From contig JBHJOC010000030.1 in assembly GCA_050330095.1 (NCBI GenBank), positions 1 to 64,000 of the forward strand: 64,000 bases of DNA, written 5' to 3'. The notes under the pieces are model-generated. The model searched no databases. It was not told the DNA's origin and saw only the letters and a program-made list of their open reading frames with translations. Source of the DNA: JBCBWG01 sp036804185 (lineage in GTDB: Bacteria > Pseudomonadota > Alphaproteobacteria > Rhizobiales > Hyphomicrobiaceae). Below, piece after piece: positions 9,567-18,276 of this stretch; position 1 is the first letter of the stretch; every line of letters starts with the position of its first letter. Made by a program: the position numbers and the translations under genes.

Positions 9567-9726
9567 ACCGCCGACCAGGCGTTCCTGAACCATCCGCAGC
9601 ACGCGCCTGCCAGGGACTTCTGATCGGAGAGCGGATCCGAGATCCAATATGTTGCTGGTACCCTTTGCATTCCGTAGTTCGTTTCGGCGTCTGACGAGGG
9701 TCACGGACCAATTACGGAAAGCGGGT
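9567..9726 (+). repeat. Dispersed two-module palindromic repeat, copy 1
   Basis: Copy of the family described in the findings. Module 1 ends in the right arm CAGGGACTTCTGATCG at 9611-9626, with its left arm decayed to CGACCAGGCGTTCCTG. A spacer resembling GAGATCCAATATGTTGCT and GTACCCTTTGC follows. Module 2 has TTCCGTAGTTCGTTTCGG paired with a mutated ATTACGGAAA. It lies in a 380-base stretch with no gene, between the TPR gene and photolyase. Confidence 0.85.
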
Positions 9727-9824
9727 CCTCGCGCTCTGCGCGGCGGCCGTGGGTCCAGCCTGGCGCTTGGGCATCGGCTGCTCCGGCCGCGACGAAACAT
9801 CATGTGAACGGATGAGGCCACAGC

Positions 9825-11270
9825 GTGTCAGCCCCGCCAATTATTCTATTGCTGCATCGCCTGCTGCGTGTCGACGATCACCCGGCACTGCGCGCTGCGT
9901 GCGACACGGGGCGTTCGGTCATCCCGCTTTATGTGCATGACGACACGTCGCCGGGGGCCTGGGCGCCGGGCGGCGCGAGTCGCTGGTGGCTGCACCATTC
10001 TCTCATGGCGCTTGCAGAAGACCTCGAGGCACGCGGTGCGCCACTCATGGTTCGGCGCGGGGAGACGGTCGAGACCGTGACGGAACTCGCCGGAGAAGCG
10101 GGCGCTTCCGGCGTTTATCTCACACGCGGTCACGAGCCATGGGTGCGTGAGATGGAGGTGCGCCTCAACACGAGCCTCTCGCGGCGCGGGGTCGAGGTCA
10201 AGCGCTTCACGGGCCGGCTGCTTGCCGACCCCGACACTGTTCGCACGAAATCGGGTGACGTCTACAAGGTCTATACGCCGTTCTGGCGCGCGTTGCGCAG
10301 TTGCCCGATCCGAACACCGGTCGATCCGCCGTCGAGGATCCAAGCCTTTGAGCCCGCCCTTGTGACGCTCACCGTCGCAGAGCTCGGCTTGCTGCCGACG
10401 AGACCCGACTGGGCCGGCGGCCTTCGCGACGCGTGGATCCCAGGCCCAGCTGGTGCAAACGCTCGTATCGCACGGTTCATCGAGACGGCGCTGGCCGGCT
10501 ACGACGAACTCAGGAACCGGCCCGACCTCGAGGGGACGTCCAAGCTCTCGCCGCATCTTCATTTTGGCGAAGTCAGCGTCGCGCGTCTTTGGCACGGGAT
10601 CGTGGCGCGGCTCGAGGCCGACGGGCGAGGCCCAACCGGCGCAGAGACATTCCTAAAGGAACTGGTCTGGCGTGAGTTTTCCTACCACCTCCTGCATCAT
10701 TTTCCGTCGCTACCCGAGCACCCCTTCCGCGATGCGTTCCGCGCCTTTCCCTGGCGGGAAGATCATTCTGCGCTCGCTGCTTGGCAAACGGGCCTGACAG
10801 GTTATCCCATCGTCGACGCAGGCATGCGCGAGCTTTGGCACACGGGCTGGATGCACAACCGGGTACGGATGATCGTGGGCTCGTTTCTAGCGAAGAACCT
10901 GCTGTTGCCCTGGCAGGCTGGCGAAGCATGGTTCTGGGACTGCCTCGTCGATGCTGATCTTGCCTCGAATGCCGCAAGCTGGCAGTGGGTTTCGGGCTCG
11001 GGCGCCGATGCTGCACCTTATTTTCGGATCTTCAATCCCGTCACGCAGGGCGAGCGCTACGATCCGCACGGGGCCTACGTGCGCCGCTGGGTGCCCGAAC
11101 TCGCAAGACTGCCGACCCAATTCATCCACGCCCCCTGGTTGGCGGCGAAGAACGTTCTTTTGGAAGCAGGCGTCGATCTCGGGAGCACTTACCCCGCCCC
11201 GATCGTTGATCATAAGCAGACGCGAACGCGTGCGCTCGAGGCGTACGAAGTCGTCAAATCTGCGCGCTGA
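9825..11270 (+). CDS. phrB: Deoxyribodipyrimidine photolyase (cryptochrome/photolyase family)
   Basis: A 481-residue flavoprotein starting with GTG. The N-terminal Rossmann-like antenna domain (about 5-165) begins IILLLHRLLRVDDHPAL. The C-terminal FAD domain (about 200-475) has TSKLSPHLHFGEVS, LKELVWREFSYHLLHHFP, GYPIVDAGMRELWHTGWMHN, RVRMIVGSFLAKNLLLPW, and DADLASNAASWQWVSGSG, which carry the FAD contacts and the tryptophans used for photoreduction. Length and motifs fit a class I cyclobutane-pyrimidine-dimer photolyase that uses blue light to split UV dimers. Antenna cofactor cannot be told from sequence. It has no obvious operon partner. Confidence 0.92.
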   Translation: MSAPPIILLLHRLLRVDDHPALRAACDTGRSVIPLYVHDDTSPGAWAPGGASRWWLHHSLMALAEDLEARGAPLMVRRGETVETVTELAGEAGASGVYLTRGHEPWVREMEVRLNTSLSRRGVEVKRFTGRLLADPDTVRTKSGDVYKVYTPFWRALRSCPIRTPVDPPSRIQAFEPALVTLTVAELGLLPTRPDWAGGLRDAWIPGPAGANARIARFIETALAGYDELRNRPDLEGTSKLSPHLHFGEVSVARLWHGIVARLEADGRGPTGAETFLKELVWREFSYHLLHHFPSLPEHPFRDAFRAFPWREDHSALAAWQTGLTGYPIVDAGMRELWHTGWMHNRVRMIVGSFLAKNLLLPWQAGEAWFWDCLVDADLASNAASWQWVSGSGADAAPYFRIFNPVTQGERYDPHGAYVRRWVPELARLPTQFIHAPWLAAKNVLLEAGVDLGSTYPAPIVDHKQTRTRALEAYEVVKSAR

Positions 11271-11355
11271 TGCAGGTTCTTGTCCGAACGTGTTGTTTCG
11301 CGTGTGATCCGGAATGGTTAACGTTCACTTGCTTAACGGGTGAGTGGAGGTGTGG

Positions 11356-11787
11356 ATGATGTTGCGTGGACTTCTTACTGCGATCCTGGCGCTTGGTCTG
11401 TTGAGCGCTGCAAGTCTGGGCGCTCTAGCTCGCGTCGATGTGCGGATTGATCTCACAGCCCAGCGCATGAACGTCTCGGTCGATGGAGTTCCCCGACACA
11501 GCTGGCCGATATCGTCGGGCCGCCGCGGCTTCCGGACGCCAACGGGGTCTTATCGGCCGACCGTGCTGCGCCGGATGCACTATTCGAGCAAGTACAACAA
11601 CGCGCCCATGCCGTTCTCGATCTTCTTCAGAGGTGGATATGCGATCCATGGGACGACGGAGGTGCAAATGCTCGGCCGGCCTGCGTCGCATGGGTGTGTG
11701 AGGCTTGCGCCTTCGAACGCACGCATGCTGTTTGAGTTGGTTCAAGCCCGTGGTGCAGGGCAAACGCGGATCCGCGTCGCTTATTGA
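11356..11787 (+). CDS. Small L,D-transpeptidase (YkuD domain)
   Basis: A 143-residue protein, start at 11356 chosen because GGAGG lies 5 bases upstream (11359 also possible). Signal peptide of about 25 residues ending LGALA-R. The rest is one YkuD domain: IDLTAQRMNVSVDGV, then WPISSGRRGFRTPTG, then the active-site stretch IHGTTEVQMLGRPASHGCVR with nucleophile Cys114 and its histidines. Such enzymes cross-link peptidoglycan 3-3 or attach proteins to it in the periplasm. It is nearly a one-domain version of the next gene, whose catalytic half is about 60 percent identical by eye, so a local duplication is likely. Confidence 0.9.
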   Translation: MMLRGLLTAILALGLLSAASLGALARVDVRIDLTAQRMNVSVDGVPRHSWPISSGRRGFRTPTGSYRPTVLRRMHYSSKYNNAPMPFSIFFRGGYAIHGTTEVQMLGRPASHGCVRLAPSNARMLFELVQARGAGQTRIRVAY

Positions 11788-12003
11788 TCTGGCCGATAAC
11801 AATTTCGCCAACGCGGGCGCAGTGTTCCTGACCAGAACCTTGACCTAACCGTTCGACTTGCACCCCCACAATTCAGCGGACTGAAGCCACACCCTGCTAG
11901 CGTTGCCCAATCCAAGTCTGTTGATCAGGCCCCAACGGCTCTTTGTGCGCGCGGCGCGCTGGCTGCGGGCTGAGAGTCAGATGCGCTTATTGGGGGTTGG
12001 CCG

Positions 12004-12942
12004 ATGCAGTTGCGCGTGAAAATGGCCCTCGCGGTCAGTTGTGGAGCATTCCTCACAACAGTGAGCCTGGCGGCGGCGGATGTTCCACCCGTCACGCCGA
12101 GCGTTGTCCTCAATTCCAGTGGCGGCGAGGGGCCAGCGCTGCGAGGCAGCCGCGTCGAGCGCCTTGGCGGCTTGGCGGAGACGGCCCGGGGACTGGAGGC
12201 GGCGCGGGATGCATCGGACGTGCGCCAGCCTGAGTCAGCCGGCGGGACAGATCGCCCAACGCCTGTCGATCCCACGGATGCAGCGTCTGCCCAACGCTCC
12301 AAGCCGGACGCCATCGACGTTGCCGCGGTCGCGCCGCCAGAGCGTCCCACCCGTCCGGCGGCACCGGCGCGTCCGCCAGAGCCCGCCGTGATCGCGACGA
12401 TCGATCTGACCAGTCAGCGCATGACGGTTGCGATTGCCGGAACCGCGACACATTCATGGCCAATCTCGTCGGGTCGCCTGGGTTATCTGACACCGACCGG
12501 CACCTTCCGCCCGCAATGGATGGCGAAGATGTGGTACTCACGTCAGTACGACAACGCGCCCATGCCCTACGCGGTGTTCTTCAACCGGGGGATCGCGACA
12601 CACGGCACTTCGGCCGTCGGCATGCTTGGCCGGCCGGCATCGCACGGCTGCATTCGGCTTCGTACGGACAATGCGCGGACGTTCTACGAACTCGTCAGCA
12701 GGCATGGGAAGGCCAACGTCCGCATCATCGTCAAGGGTACGACGCCTCTCCCGGCGCCAAGAGTCACCGGAACCACGACCCGGCCGCAAGCCAGACGCCG
12801 GACGCACGGATCGCCGCAGGCCGCGCCGCGAGTTCCAGCAGCACGTGCGGCGCAACGGGAGCGCGTCTATCAGGGCTACGTGCCACGCAACGTCACGATG
12901 TCCCAGCCGCGTCGGCTTCGGTTTCCTGGAGATCCTCACTGA
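12004..12942 (+). CDS. L,D-transpeptidase with long linker (YkuD domain)
   Basis: A 312-residue exported protein. Signal peptide (about 1-25, ending AAA), then a proline/alanine-rich low-complexity linker to about residue 125, then a YkuD domain with IDLTSQRMTVAIAG, WPISSGRLGYLTPTG and HGTSAVGMLGRPASHGCIRL; nucleophile Cys216. The C-terminal 75 residues are basic and proline-rich (RPQARRRTHGSPQ), which may contact the wall or DNA-like polyanions. It follows the smaller paralogue by 216 bases on the same strand. Like that gene it should act on peptidoglycan stem peptides in the periplasm. Confidence 0.9.
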   Translation: MQLRVKMALAVSCGAFLTTVSLAAADVPPVTPSVVLNSSGGEGPALRGSRVERLGGLAETARGLEAARDASDVRQPESAGGTDRPTPVDPTDAASAQRSKPDAIDVAAVAPPERPTRPAAPARPPEPAVIATIDLTSQRMTVAIAGTATHSWPISSGRLGYLTPTGTFRPQWMAKMWYSRQYDNAPMPYAVFFNRGIATHGTSAVGMLGRPASHGCIRLRTDNARTFYELVSRHGKANVRIIVKGTTPLPAPRVTGTTTRPQARRRTHGSPQAAPRVPAARAAQRERVYQGYVPRNVTMSQPRRLRFPGDPH

Positions 12943-12966
12943 CGCCTGGTGTGCCGTCTCCGACGC

Positions 12967-13085
12967 TTGGTTTCCTCTCCGGAAACCAAAGGGTACGAAC
13001 AACCTATCGGATCTCGTGCCGCGTTCCGATCAGACGTCCCTGGAAGGCGGATGCTGCGGATGGTGCAGGGACGTCTGATCGGCGG
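12967..13085 (-). repeat. Dispersed palindromic repeat, copy 2 (reverse orientation, compensatory change)
   Basis: Module 1 is a perfect 16-bp inverted repeat, CGATCAGACGTCCCTG at 13027-13042 against CAGGGACGTCTGATCG at 13066-13081, loop 23 bases. Against the usual arm GATCAGAAGTCC one base has changed in both arms, keeping the pair. Module 2 is replaced by a shorter perfect hairpin, TTGGTTTCC (12967-12975) with GGAAACCAA (12981-12989). It lies just after the L,D-transpeptidase stop codon. Confidence 0.85.
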
Positions 13086-13249
13086 TCCTCGTGCGGCCGT
13101 CGTGACGATCGGCAGGTTCGCCGAGTGCACTCGCGCTTGCGCCTCGCTCGTGCGCCGTCGCGCCCAATGGCCTAAGGGCGGCGACAGCCTGCCGATTCTG
13201 GGTCCAAATGAGGGGCATGCGCACCACAAAGCGATAAAGCAGACCTGAT

Positions 13250-14047
13250 CTAAGACCGCTGCGTCCAGGCTGCGGGTCGCTTCTCACGGAACGAGGCAAG
13301 CCCTTCGCGAGCCTCGTCCGATTGGCGCTTTTGCCCATGTGCTGCAATGAGCTGGTGCAGGTGTTGGGCGCTCATGTCGCCGTGTGATTCTGAAAGCACA
13401 CAGCGCTTGGTCTCGGCAATTGCATCCGGACCGTTGGCGAGCAGTGCTCCAACGATGGCAGCGCCACGCGCATCGAGGGCTGCCTGATCGTCGACGATTT
13501 CGTGAACGAGCCCGATCGCGCGGGCCGTCTCGGCATCGAACGTCTCACCCGTCAATGCATAGCGGCGCAGTTGGCGCACACCGATCGCGTCGACGAGTTG
13601 CGGTACGATGATTGCGGCAGTCAGGCCCCATCGAACCTCTGAGATCGCGAACGTCGCAGCAGCGGTTGCAAGAACGATGTCGCAGGCGGCAAGCAGACCG
13701 GTTCCGCCGCCAACGCAGGCTCCGTGGACCAGCGCAATCGTCGGCACTGGCAAGTGGTTCAGGCGATCGACGGCGCGCGCCGTATCTCGCGACGTGTCGT
13801 AGTTTCCCAGTGGTCCGCTGTCGCGCACCGAGAGGAGCCATTCGAGATCGGCGCCGGCCTGGAAATGGCGCCCGGCGCCACGGACGACGACGGCACGGAG
13901 GTCCGTTGCCCGCTCCGCTTGATCGAGAATGTCGTGCAGGGCGCCGATCAGTGCGCCATCGTAGGCATTGTTGCGATGCGGACGATTGAGTGTAACCGTG
14001 GCCACTCCACGATGATCGATCGATACCAAAGCAGCAGGTTCAGACAT
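13250..14047 (-). CDS. Enoyl-CoA hydratase/isomerase family (methylglutaconyl-CoA hydratase-like)
   Basis: A 265-residue crotonase; start at 14047 with AGAGAAG upstream. Signatures: TVTLNRPHRNNAYDGALI, GRHFQAGADLEWL (oxyanion loop), VHGACVGGGTGLLAACDIVLA, and ATFAISEVRWGLTAAIIVP, followed by RRYALTGETFDAETARAIGL. The first catalytic glutamate of classical enoyl-CoA hydratases is replaced by glycine/threonine in GGGTGLLAACD, while the second (ISEVRWG) is kept. That pattern, and RWGLTA, resemble the AUH/LiuC methylglutaconyl-CoA hydratases of leucine and terpene catabolism. No other leucine-pathway gene is adjacent, so the substrate is uncertain. Confidence 0.8.
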   Translation of the reverse strand: MSEPAALVSIDHRGVATVTLNRPHRNNAYDGALIGALHDILDQAERATDLRAVVVRGAGRHFQAGADLEWLLSVRDSGPLGNYDTSRDTARAVDRLNHLPVPTIALVHGACVGGGTGLLAACDIVLATAAATFAISEVRWGLTAAIIVPQLVDAIGVRQLRRYALTGETFDAETARAIGLVHEIVDDQAALDARGAAIVGALLANGPDAIAETKRCVLSESHGDMSAQHLHQLIAAHGQKRQSDEAREGLASFREKRPAAWTQRS

Positions 14048-14400
14048 GGTTCTTCTCTCGATTGTCTTTTTCGGGGGGCGTTGTCGGAACGCACCATCGC
14101 GCATCGGATGTCTATGCTTGGAGCACGCACAGTCGTTGTAGTGCCCAGCACTGGTGAGTTTAGCGGCGCAGCAGCTCCGGCACAGCGCGCAACGGCATGG
14201 CTGCTTGTGCGCAGCCGGGCAGATCTACGGCTCGCGAAAGCGTGACTGAATCGTGAGCGCACCTGAGCGATTTGTCATAGGACGCAGGTGGCGTCTTGCC
14301 AAGTTTTCGCCACAGCTACGACGCACTGCGGACCCGAGAAAAAAGTCACGGTCTGGTGCTGCGGCGTTGGTGCGGCCCTTCGAAAACACTACGGCGGATC
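14048..14400. other. Divergent intergenic region
   Basis: About 350 bases between the crotonase (leftward) and the third L,D-transpeptidase (rightward). Short open frames on both strands are arginine-rich and not credible. An in-frame extension of the transpeptidase to 14296 is possible but would put 35 residues before its Tat signal, so I treat this stretch as non-coding promoter DNA. No repeat copy is present. Confidence 0.5.
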
Positions 14401-15807
14401 ATGACGCAGAACGATCGAGCGACCGGCAGACAATGCGATGCCGAGACCAAGTGCGAAACACCAGGGGGCGCCGTGCGCAGCCGTCGCGACGTGCTGCGGC
14501 TGGCGACTGGCGGTGTTGCGGCAACCGCAGGCGCCTCAGCTGCCTTCGCGCAAGACGGAGCGTGGTGGGAGCGCGTCTTCAGTGACCCCGGTCCGCGGCA
14601 GCGCGCGGCTTCGCTTGACCGGTCCAGTGCGCAACAGGCCTCGCTGCAGGACTTGCGCCAGAACAACCTGCCCTGGCGCAGCGAAGAAATGCTCCGGCTG
14701 ATTGAGGACGCGGTCGACAAGTACGAGCGCGCTGCGCGTGAGCGGTCGTGGCGCATCATCCAGCAGGGCAACCTCCTGCGGCCCGGAGCTTTCGACGAGC
14801 GCATCCCTCTCATTAGATCGCGCCTCGTCGTATCAGGCGAATTGAGCGAGCGCGACGCCAACGCCTACGGCTCCTCGCTAGAATACGACCCCTTCATGGA
14901 TCGGGCGATCCGCCGGTTCCAGAGTATGCACGGGCTCACGCCGAGCGGTACGATCAACCGTTCGACGCTCGCCCAGCTCAATATCTCGCCGAGCGATCGA
15001 CTGCGTCAGCTTCGTGTGAACCGCGACCGCATCGCGCGGCTCGTCGAGACCAGTATCGAAGAGCGGTATGTGCTCGTGAATGCCGCAGCCTACCAGCTCG
15101 AGGCTGTAGACCGTTTCGAGGTCGAGCGTCGCCATCGCGTGATCGTTGGCAAACCTGACTCCGGCCGCCAGACGCCCGAGATCACAGCGGTGATCGAGGG
15201 CATGAACTTCTTCCCGTTTTGGCGCGTGCCGCAAACGATTGCCGTCCGCGACATCATCCCGCGCCTGCGCAAGGAACCGGAGTATCTCGACCAGGAAGGG
15301 ATCGTCGTGGTCGAGGATCACTTCAACGGCCCTCTGATCGATCACCGCTCGATCGACTGGCATACGGTCGATCCGACGCGGTTGCGCTTTCGGCAGGAGC
15401 CGGGCGACCGCAACGCGCTTGGCCTCGTCAGGATCAACATGCCGAACCCGGATATCGTGTATCTTCACGATACGCCGATGAAGGAGTTGTTCGGCCAGGG
15501 CATGAGGGCGTTCAGCGCTGGCTGTGTCCGCGTGCAGGACGTGTTCGACTTGGCGGCGTGGCTCGCGCGCTACGAGCCGGGATTCGCCTCGGGTCGCGAT
15601 GCCGTGGACGCGATCATCGAAGCCCGGCAGCCTGTCGACATTACCTTCACGCGGCCCGTGCCAGTCTATTTCAGCTACATCACCGCGTGGGCCGAACCCG
15701 ACGGATCCGTCGTCTTCAGGCCAGATATCTACGGTCGAGACGGTTCGGATGCGTTGCGTGGCGAGCGTGATCCAGACGCCCCTGTCGTCGAGACGCTCTC
15801 ACCCTGA
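14401..15807 (+). CDS. Tat-exported YcbB-type L,D-transpeptidase with peptidoglycan-binding domain
   Basis: A 468-residue protein from the ATG at 14401. A twin-arginine signal (RSRRDVLRLATGG, about 26-38, then a hydrophobic stretch to AFAQDG) suggests export folded. Residues of about 125-200 hold a PG_binding_1-like domain (DRAIRRFQSMHGLTPSGTIN). The transpeptidase domain follows: YVLVNAAAYQLE, IVGKPDSGRQTPE, FFPFWRVPQTI, and the active site HDTPMKELFGQGMRAFSAGC with nucleophile Cys375. The SAGCVR form, rather than SHGC, is typical of the long YcbB (LdtD) type. It is the third L,D-transpeptidase within 4.5 kb, transcribed in the same direction as the other two. Confidence 0.9.
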   Translation: MTQNDRATGRQCDAETKCETPGGAVRSRRDVLRLATGGVAATAGASAAFAQDGAWWERVFSDPGPRQRAASLDRSSAQQASLQDLRQNNLPWRSEEMLRLIEDAVDKYERAARERSWRIIQQGNLLRPGAFDERIPLIRSRLVVSGELSERDANAYGSSLEYDPFMDRAIRRFQSMHGLTPSGTINRSTLAQLNISPSDRLRQLRVNRDRIARLVETSIEERYVLVNAAAYQLEAVDRFEVERRHRVIVGKPDSGRQTPEITAVIEGMNFFPFWRVPQTIAVRDIIPRLRKEPEYLDQEGIVVVEDHFNGPLIDHRSIDWHTVDPTRLRFRQEPGDRNALGLVRINMPNPDIVYLHDTPMKELFGQGMRAFSAGCVRVQDVFDLAAWLARYEPGFASGRDAVDAIIEARQPVDITFTRPVPVYFSYITAWAEPDGSVVFRPDIYGRDGSDALRGERDPDAPVVETLSP

Positions 15808-15906
15808 GCCTCTGCAGGCCGCCAGCCCGGCACGCTCGGGCTTGACGTTGACGTCAGAACAATCGGCGTCACACTCCCGCGGGTCACGTGATCGAGGGAG
15901 CCTGCT

Positions 15907-18156
15907 ATGACGCCACTTGCAGCCTATGCCGATCGCCTTTCCGTCAGGCCGGGCGAACGCATCACATTTCACGGCAGAGGCAGCTGCGGGGTGTTGCCCA
16001 TTGCTCGGATCGTCCGCGTGATCAACGCGGATCCCAACCCTCAGCTTGGTGGTGTGCGAACCGTCCCTGTGTGCGATCTTGCAGGTGTCACGCCATTGAC
16101 CGAGGCGCCGTTGGCAACGGGCAGTTGCGCCGTCGTCGAAACCGCAGCGCAACTCGGTGCTCTTGATTGCGTGACGATCACGGCCGTTGTCTGGCTCCGC
16201 AAGGAGGATCGCAAAGACCGCGCGGTCGTGTCGGTGATCGGGACGTCGCCAGAGCCGACTGGCGCGGGGCTCACGTTGGGGATCAGCGTCGAGGGCCGCC
16301 CCTATCTCTCGCTGGCCGCGAATGCGACGGCGCATCGCCTCGATGGCGCGCTGGAGATCGAACCTCTGCGATGGCATCTCATCTGGGCCACTTACGACAG
16401 CCACTCCGGCGCGGCTGAGGTCGGATGTTGGCCCATCGGTCATGGACGAAGGGCGTCGACTGGGCCCGTGGTCACCGGCAGTGAACTCGCGCGTTGCCCG
16501 CTCACGGGGCGCGATCGGATCGTCATTGCTGGCACATCGCCGGGCGTCGATCCCCTCAGGTTCACGGGCAGGATCGAGCGCCCGGCGATTTTCGACCGTG
16601 TCCTGTCCCTTGCAGAGGTCATGCACTTCGACGATGGCGGCGTGGTTGAGGGGCTGGTTGCGGCCTGGGATTTCGCGCGGGACATGTCGAGCGATCGCAT
16701 TGTCGATAGGGGGCCGAACGGCCTTCACGGACGGCTCATCAATGCACCGACGCGTGCCGTTCGCGGCCGCCACTGGACGGGGGCCGAAATGGCGTGGCGC
16801 CACGCGCCGGACCACTATGCAGCGATCCACTTCCATGACGACGACATCGAAACCTGCGACTGGCCGGAGGTCGTTGCGTTCGACGTCCCACAAGCGTGGC
16901 CGTCTGGACAGTATGCGCTGACGCTGGAAGCCGAAGGTGTGTTCGAGAACGTGCCGTTCTGGGTTGTGCCGCGGGCCGGCGCTCCCACGGCCAGGATCGC
17001 CGTTCTCGTCTCAACGTTCACCTATACCGTCTACGGCAACCACGCCCGGCCTGAATGGATGCTTGATCCTGCATGGCGGGATGCATGGCGCGCTCAGGTT
17101 GCGGAATGGGCGGCGTATCCACATAACCCGGGGGACCACAGGGAACTCGGGCTTTCGACCTATAACGTTCACGCCGACGGCTCCGGGATTGCGATGGCAT
17201 CCTGGCATCGGCCGATGTTGAACCTGCGTCTCGGATACCTGACCTACCCCTATCCCGCGATCAGGGGGTCGGGGCTGCGCCACTATCCGGCAGACAGTCA
17301 CCTCACCCAGTGGCTCGAAGCTGAGGGGCACGAGTATGATGTGATCACGGACTGGGAGTTGCATCACGAAGGGTTCGACCTGCTCAGCCCCTACAGCGTG
17401 CTGCTCACCGGAACACATCCTGAATACCACACGCGCGAAATGCTTGACGCCCTCGAAGCCTACCGCGACGGCGGCGGTCGCATCGCCTATCTCGGCGGCA
17501 ACGGCTTCTATTGGAAGATCGCGTTGTCGCCGACCAGGGATGGGGTCGTCGAAATCCGGCGTGCGGAGGGCGGCATCAGGGCTTGGGCGGCCGAGCCCGG
17601 GGAATACTACAATCAGTTTGATGGCGAATACGGTGGGCTGTGGCGCCGCAACGGCCGCGCGCCCCAGGACTTGGTCGGCGTCGGGTTCTCGGCCCAAGGC
17701 AACTTCGTCGGCTCACATTACCGCATCCATCCAGGAGCCCGCGCAACGCGGGCCGGCTGGATCCTAAACGGTGTAAGTGGGGACACCTTCGGTGGCCATG
17801 GTTTCTCGGGCCACGGTGCTGCAGGTTTCGAACTCGATCGTGCTGACAAGATGCTTGGAACTCCGGCCCACGCCGTGACGCTGGCAAGCTCGGAGGGCCA
17901 CGAGCCCGAGGCGCCATGGGTGCTCGTCCCCGAGGAGCGCCTCACGCATCTGACGACGGTGCCCGGCCAGAAGGACAGCGAATTGATCCGGGCCGACCTT
18001 GTGTTCTTCGAGACCGCCGGCGGCCGTGGCGCTGTATTCTCGACCGGTTCGATCACGTGGTGCGGGTCGCTCCCAACCGATGGGTTCAACAACGACGTTG
18101 CCCGCATCACCGGCAACGTCGTCCGCAGGTTCCTCGATCCCGAACCGTTCGTCTAA
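15907..18156 (+). CDS. N,N-dimethylformamidase large (beta) subunit homologue
   Basis: A 749-residue protein starting at an ATG with GAGGGAG upstream. The N-terminal half contains a LamG-like beta-sandwich (about 75-235, SLAANATAHRLDGAL, ATYDSHSGAAEV, FTGRIERPAIFDRVLSLAEV). The C-terminal half (about 330-745) is the DMFase catalytic region: TYTVYGNHARPEWM, YLTYPYPAIRG, YDVITDWELHHEG, and LLTGTHPEYHT with His504-Pro-Glu506. Dimethylformamidase uses a mononuclear iron held by two tyrosines and a glutamate, and this His-x-Glu fits that glutamate. The family hydrolyses formamides to amine and formate. The usual small subunit gene is not adjacent, so the true substrate is open. No signal peptide: cytoplasmic. 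Confidence 0.82.
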   Translation: MTPLAAYADRLSVRPGERITFHGRGSCGVLPIARIVRVINADPNPQLGGVRTVPVCDLAGVTPLTEAPLATGSCAVVETAAQLGALDCVTITAVVWLRKEDRKDRAVVSVIGTSPEPTGAGLTLGISVEGRPYLSLAANATAHRLDGALEIEPLRWHLIWATYDSHSGAAEVGCWPIGHGRRASTGPVVTGSELARCPLTGRDRIVIAGTSPGVDPLRFTGRIERPAIFDRVLSLAEVMHFDDGGVVEGLVAAWDFARDMSSDRIVDRGPNGLHGRLINAPTRAVRGRHWTGAEMAWRHAPDHYAAIHFHDDDIETCDWPEVVAFDVPQAWPSGQYALTLEAEGVFENVPFWVVPRAGAPTARIAVLVSTFTYTVYGNHARPEWMLDPAWRDAWRAQVAEWAAYPHNPGDHRELGLSTYNVHADGSGIAMASWHRPMLNLRLGYLTYPYPAIRGSGLRHYPADSHLTQWLEAEGHEYDVITDWELHHEGFDLLSPYSVLLTGTHPEYHTREMLDALEAYRDGGGRIAYLGGNGFYWKIALSPTRDGVVEIRRAEGGIRAWAAEPGEYYNQFDGEYGGLWRRNGRAPQDLVGVGFSAQGNFVGSHYRIHPGARATRAGWILNGVSGDTFGGHGFSGHGAAGFELDRADKMLGTPAHAVTLASSEGHEPEAPWVLVPEERLTHLTTVPGQKDSELIRADLVFFETAGGRGAVFSTGSITWCGSLPTDGFNNDVARITGNVVRRFLDPEPFV

Positions 18157-18184
18157 CCGGTCGGCGATATCGACGGCCGGCTGT

Positions 18185-18263
18185 CTAGTGTGATGACCGA
18201 GAAGTCCGCTGCATACCTTTCGGCTAGGCTGGGAGGCGGACTTCTCGGTCTCAATCACACTAG
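18185..18263. repeat. CTAGTGT-bounded hairpin element 1
   Basis: A 79-bp imperfect palindrome. Termini CTAGTGTGA (18185-18193) and TCACACTAG (18255-18263) are exact reverse complements, as are inner arms ACCGAGAAGTCCGC (18196-18209) and GCGGACTTCTCGGT (18236-18249); the loop is 26 bases. Small size, perfect ends and no coding capacity suggest a MITE-like or structured-RNA repeat. Confidence 0.75.
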
Positions 18264-18276
18264 GATTTCGATAGTG

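Noticed and set aside
11318..11336. Two TTAA motifs upstream of the first L,D-transpeptidase, like a CtrA site
   Set aside because: The gap is 11 bases rather than the 7 of the full CtrA site.
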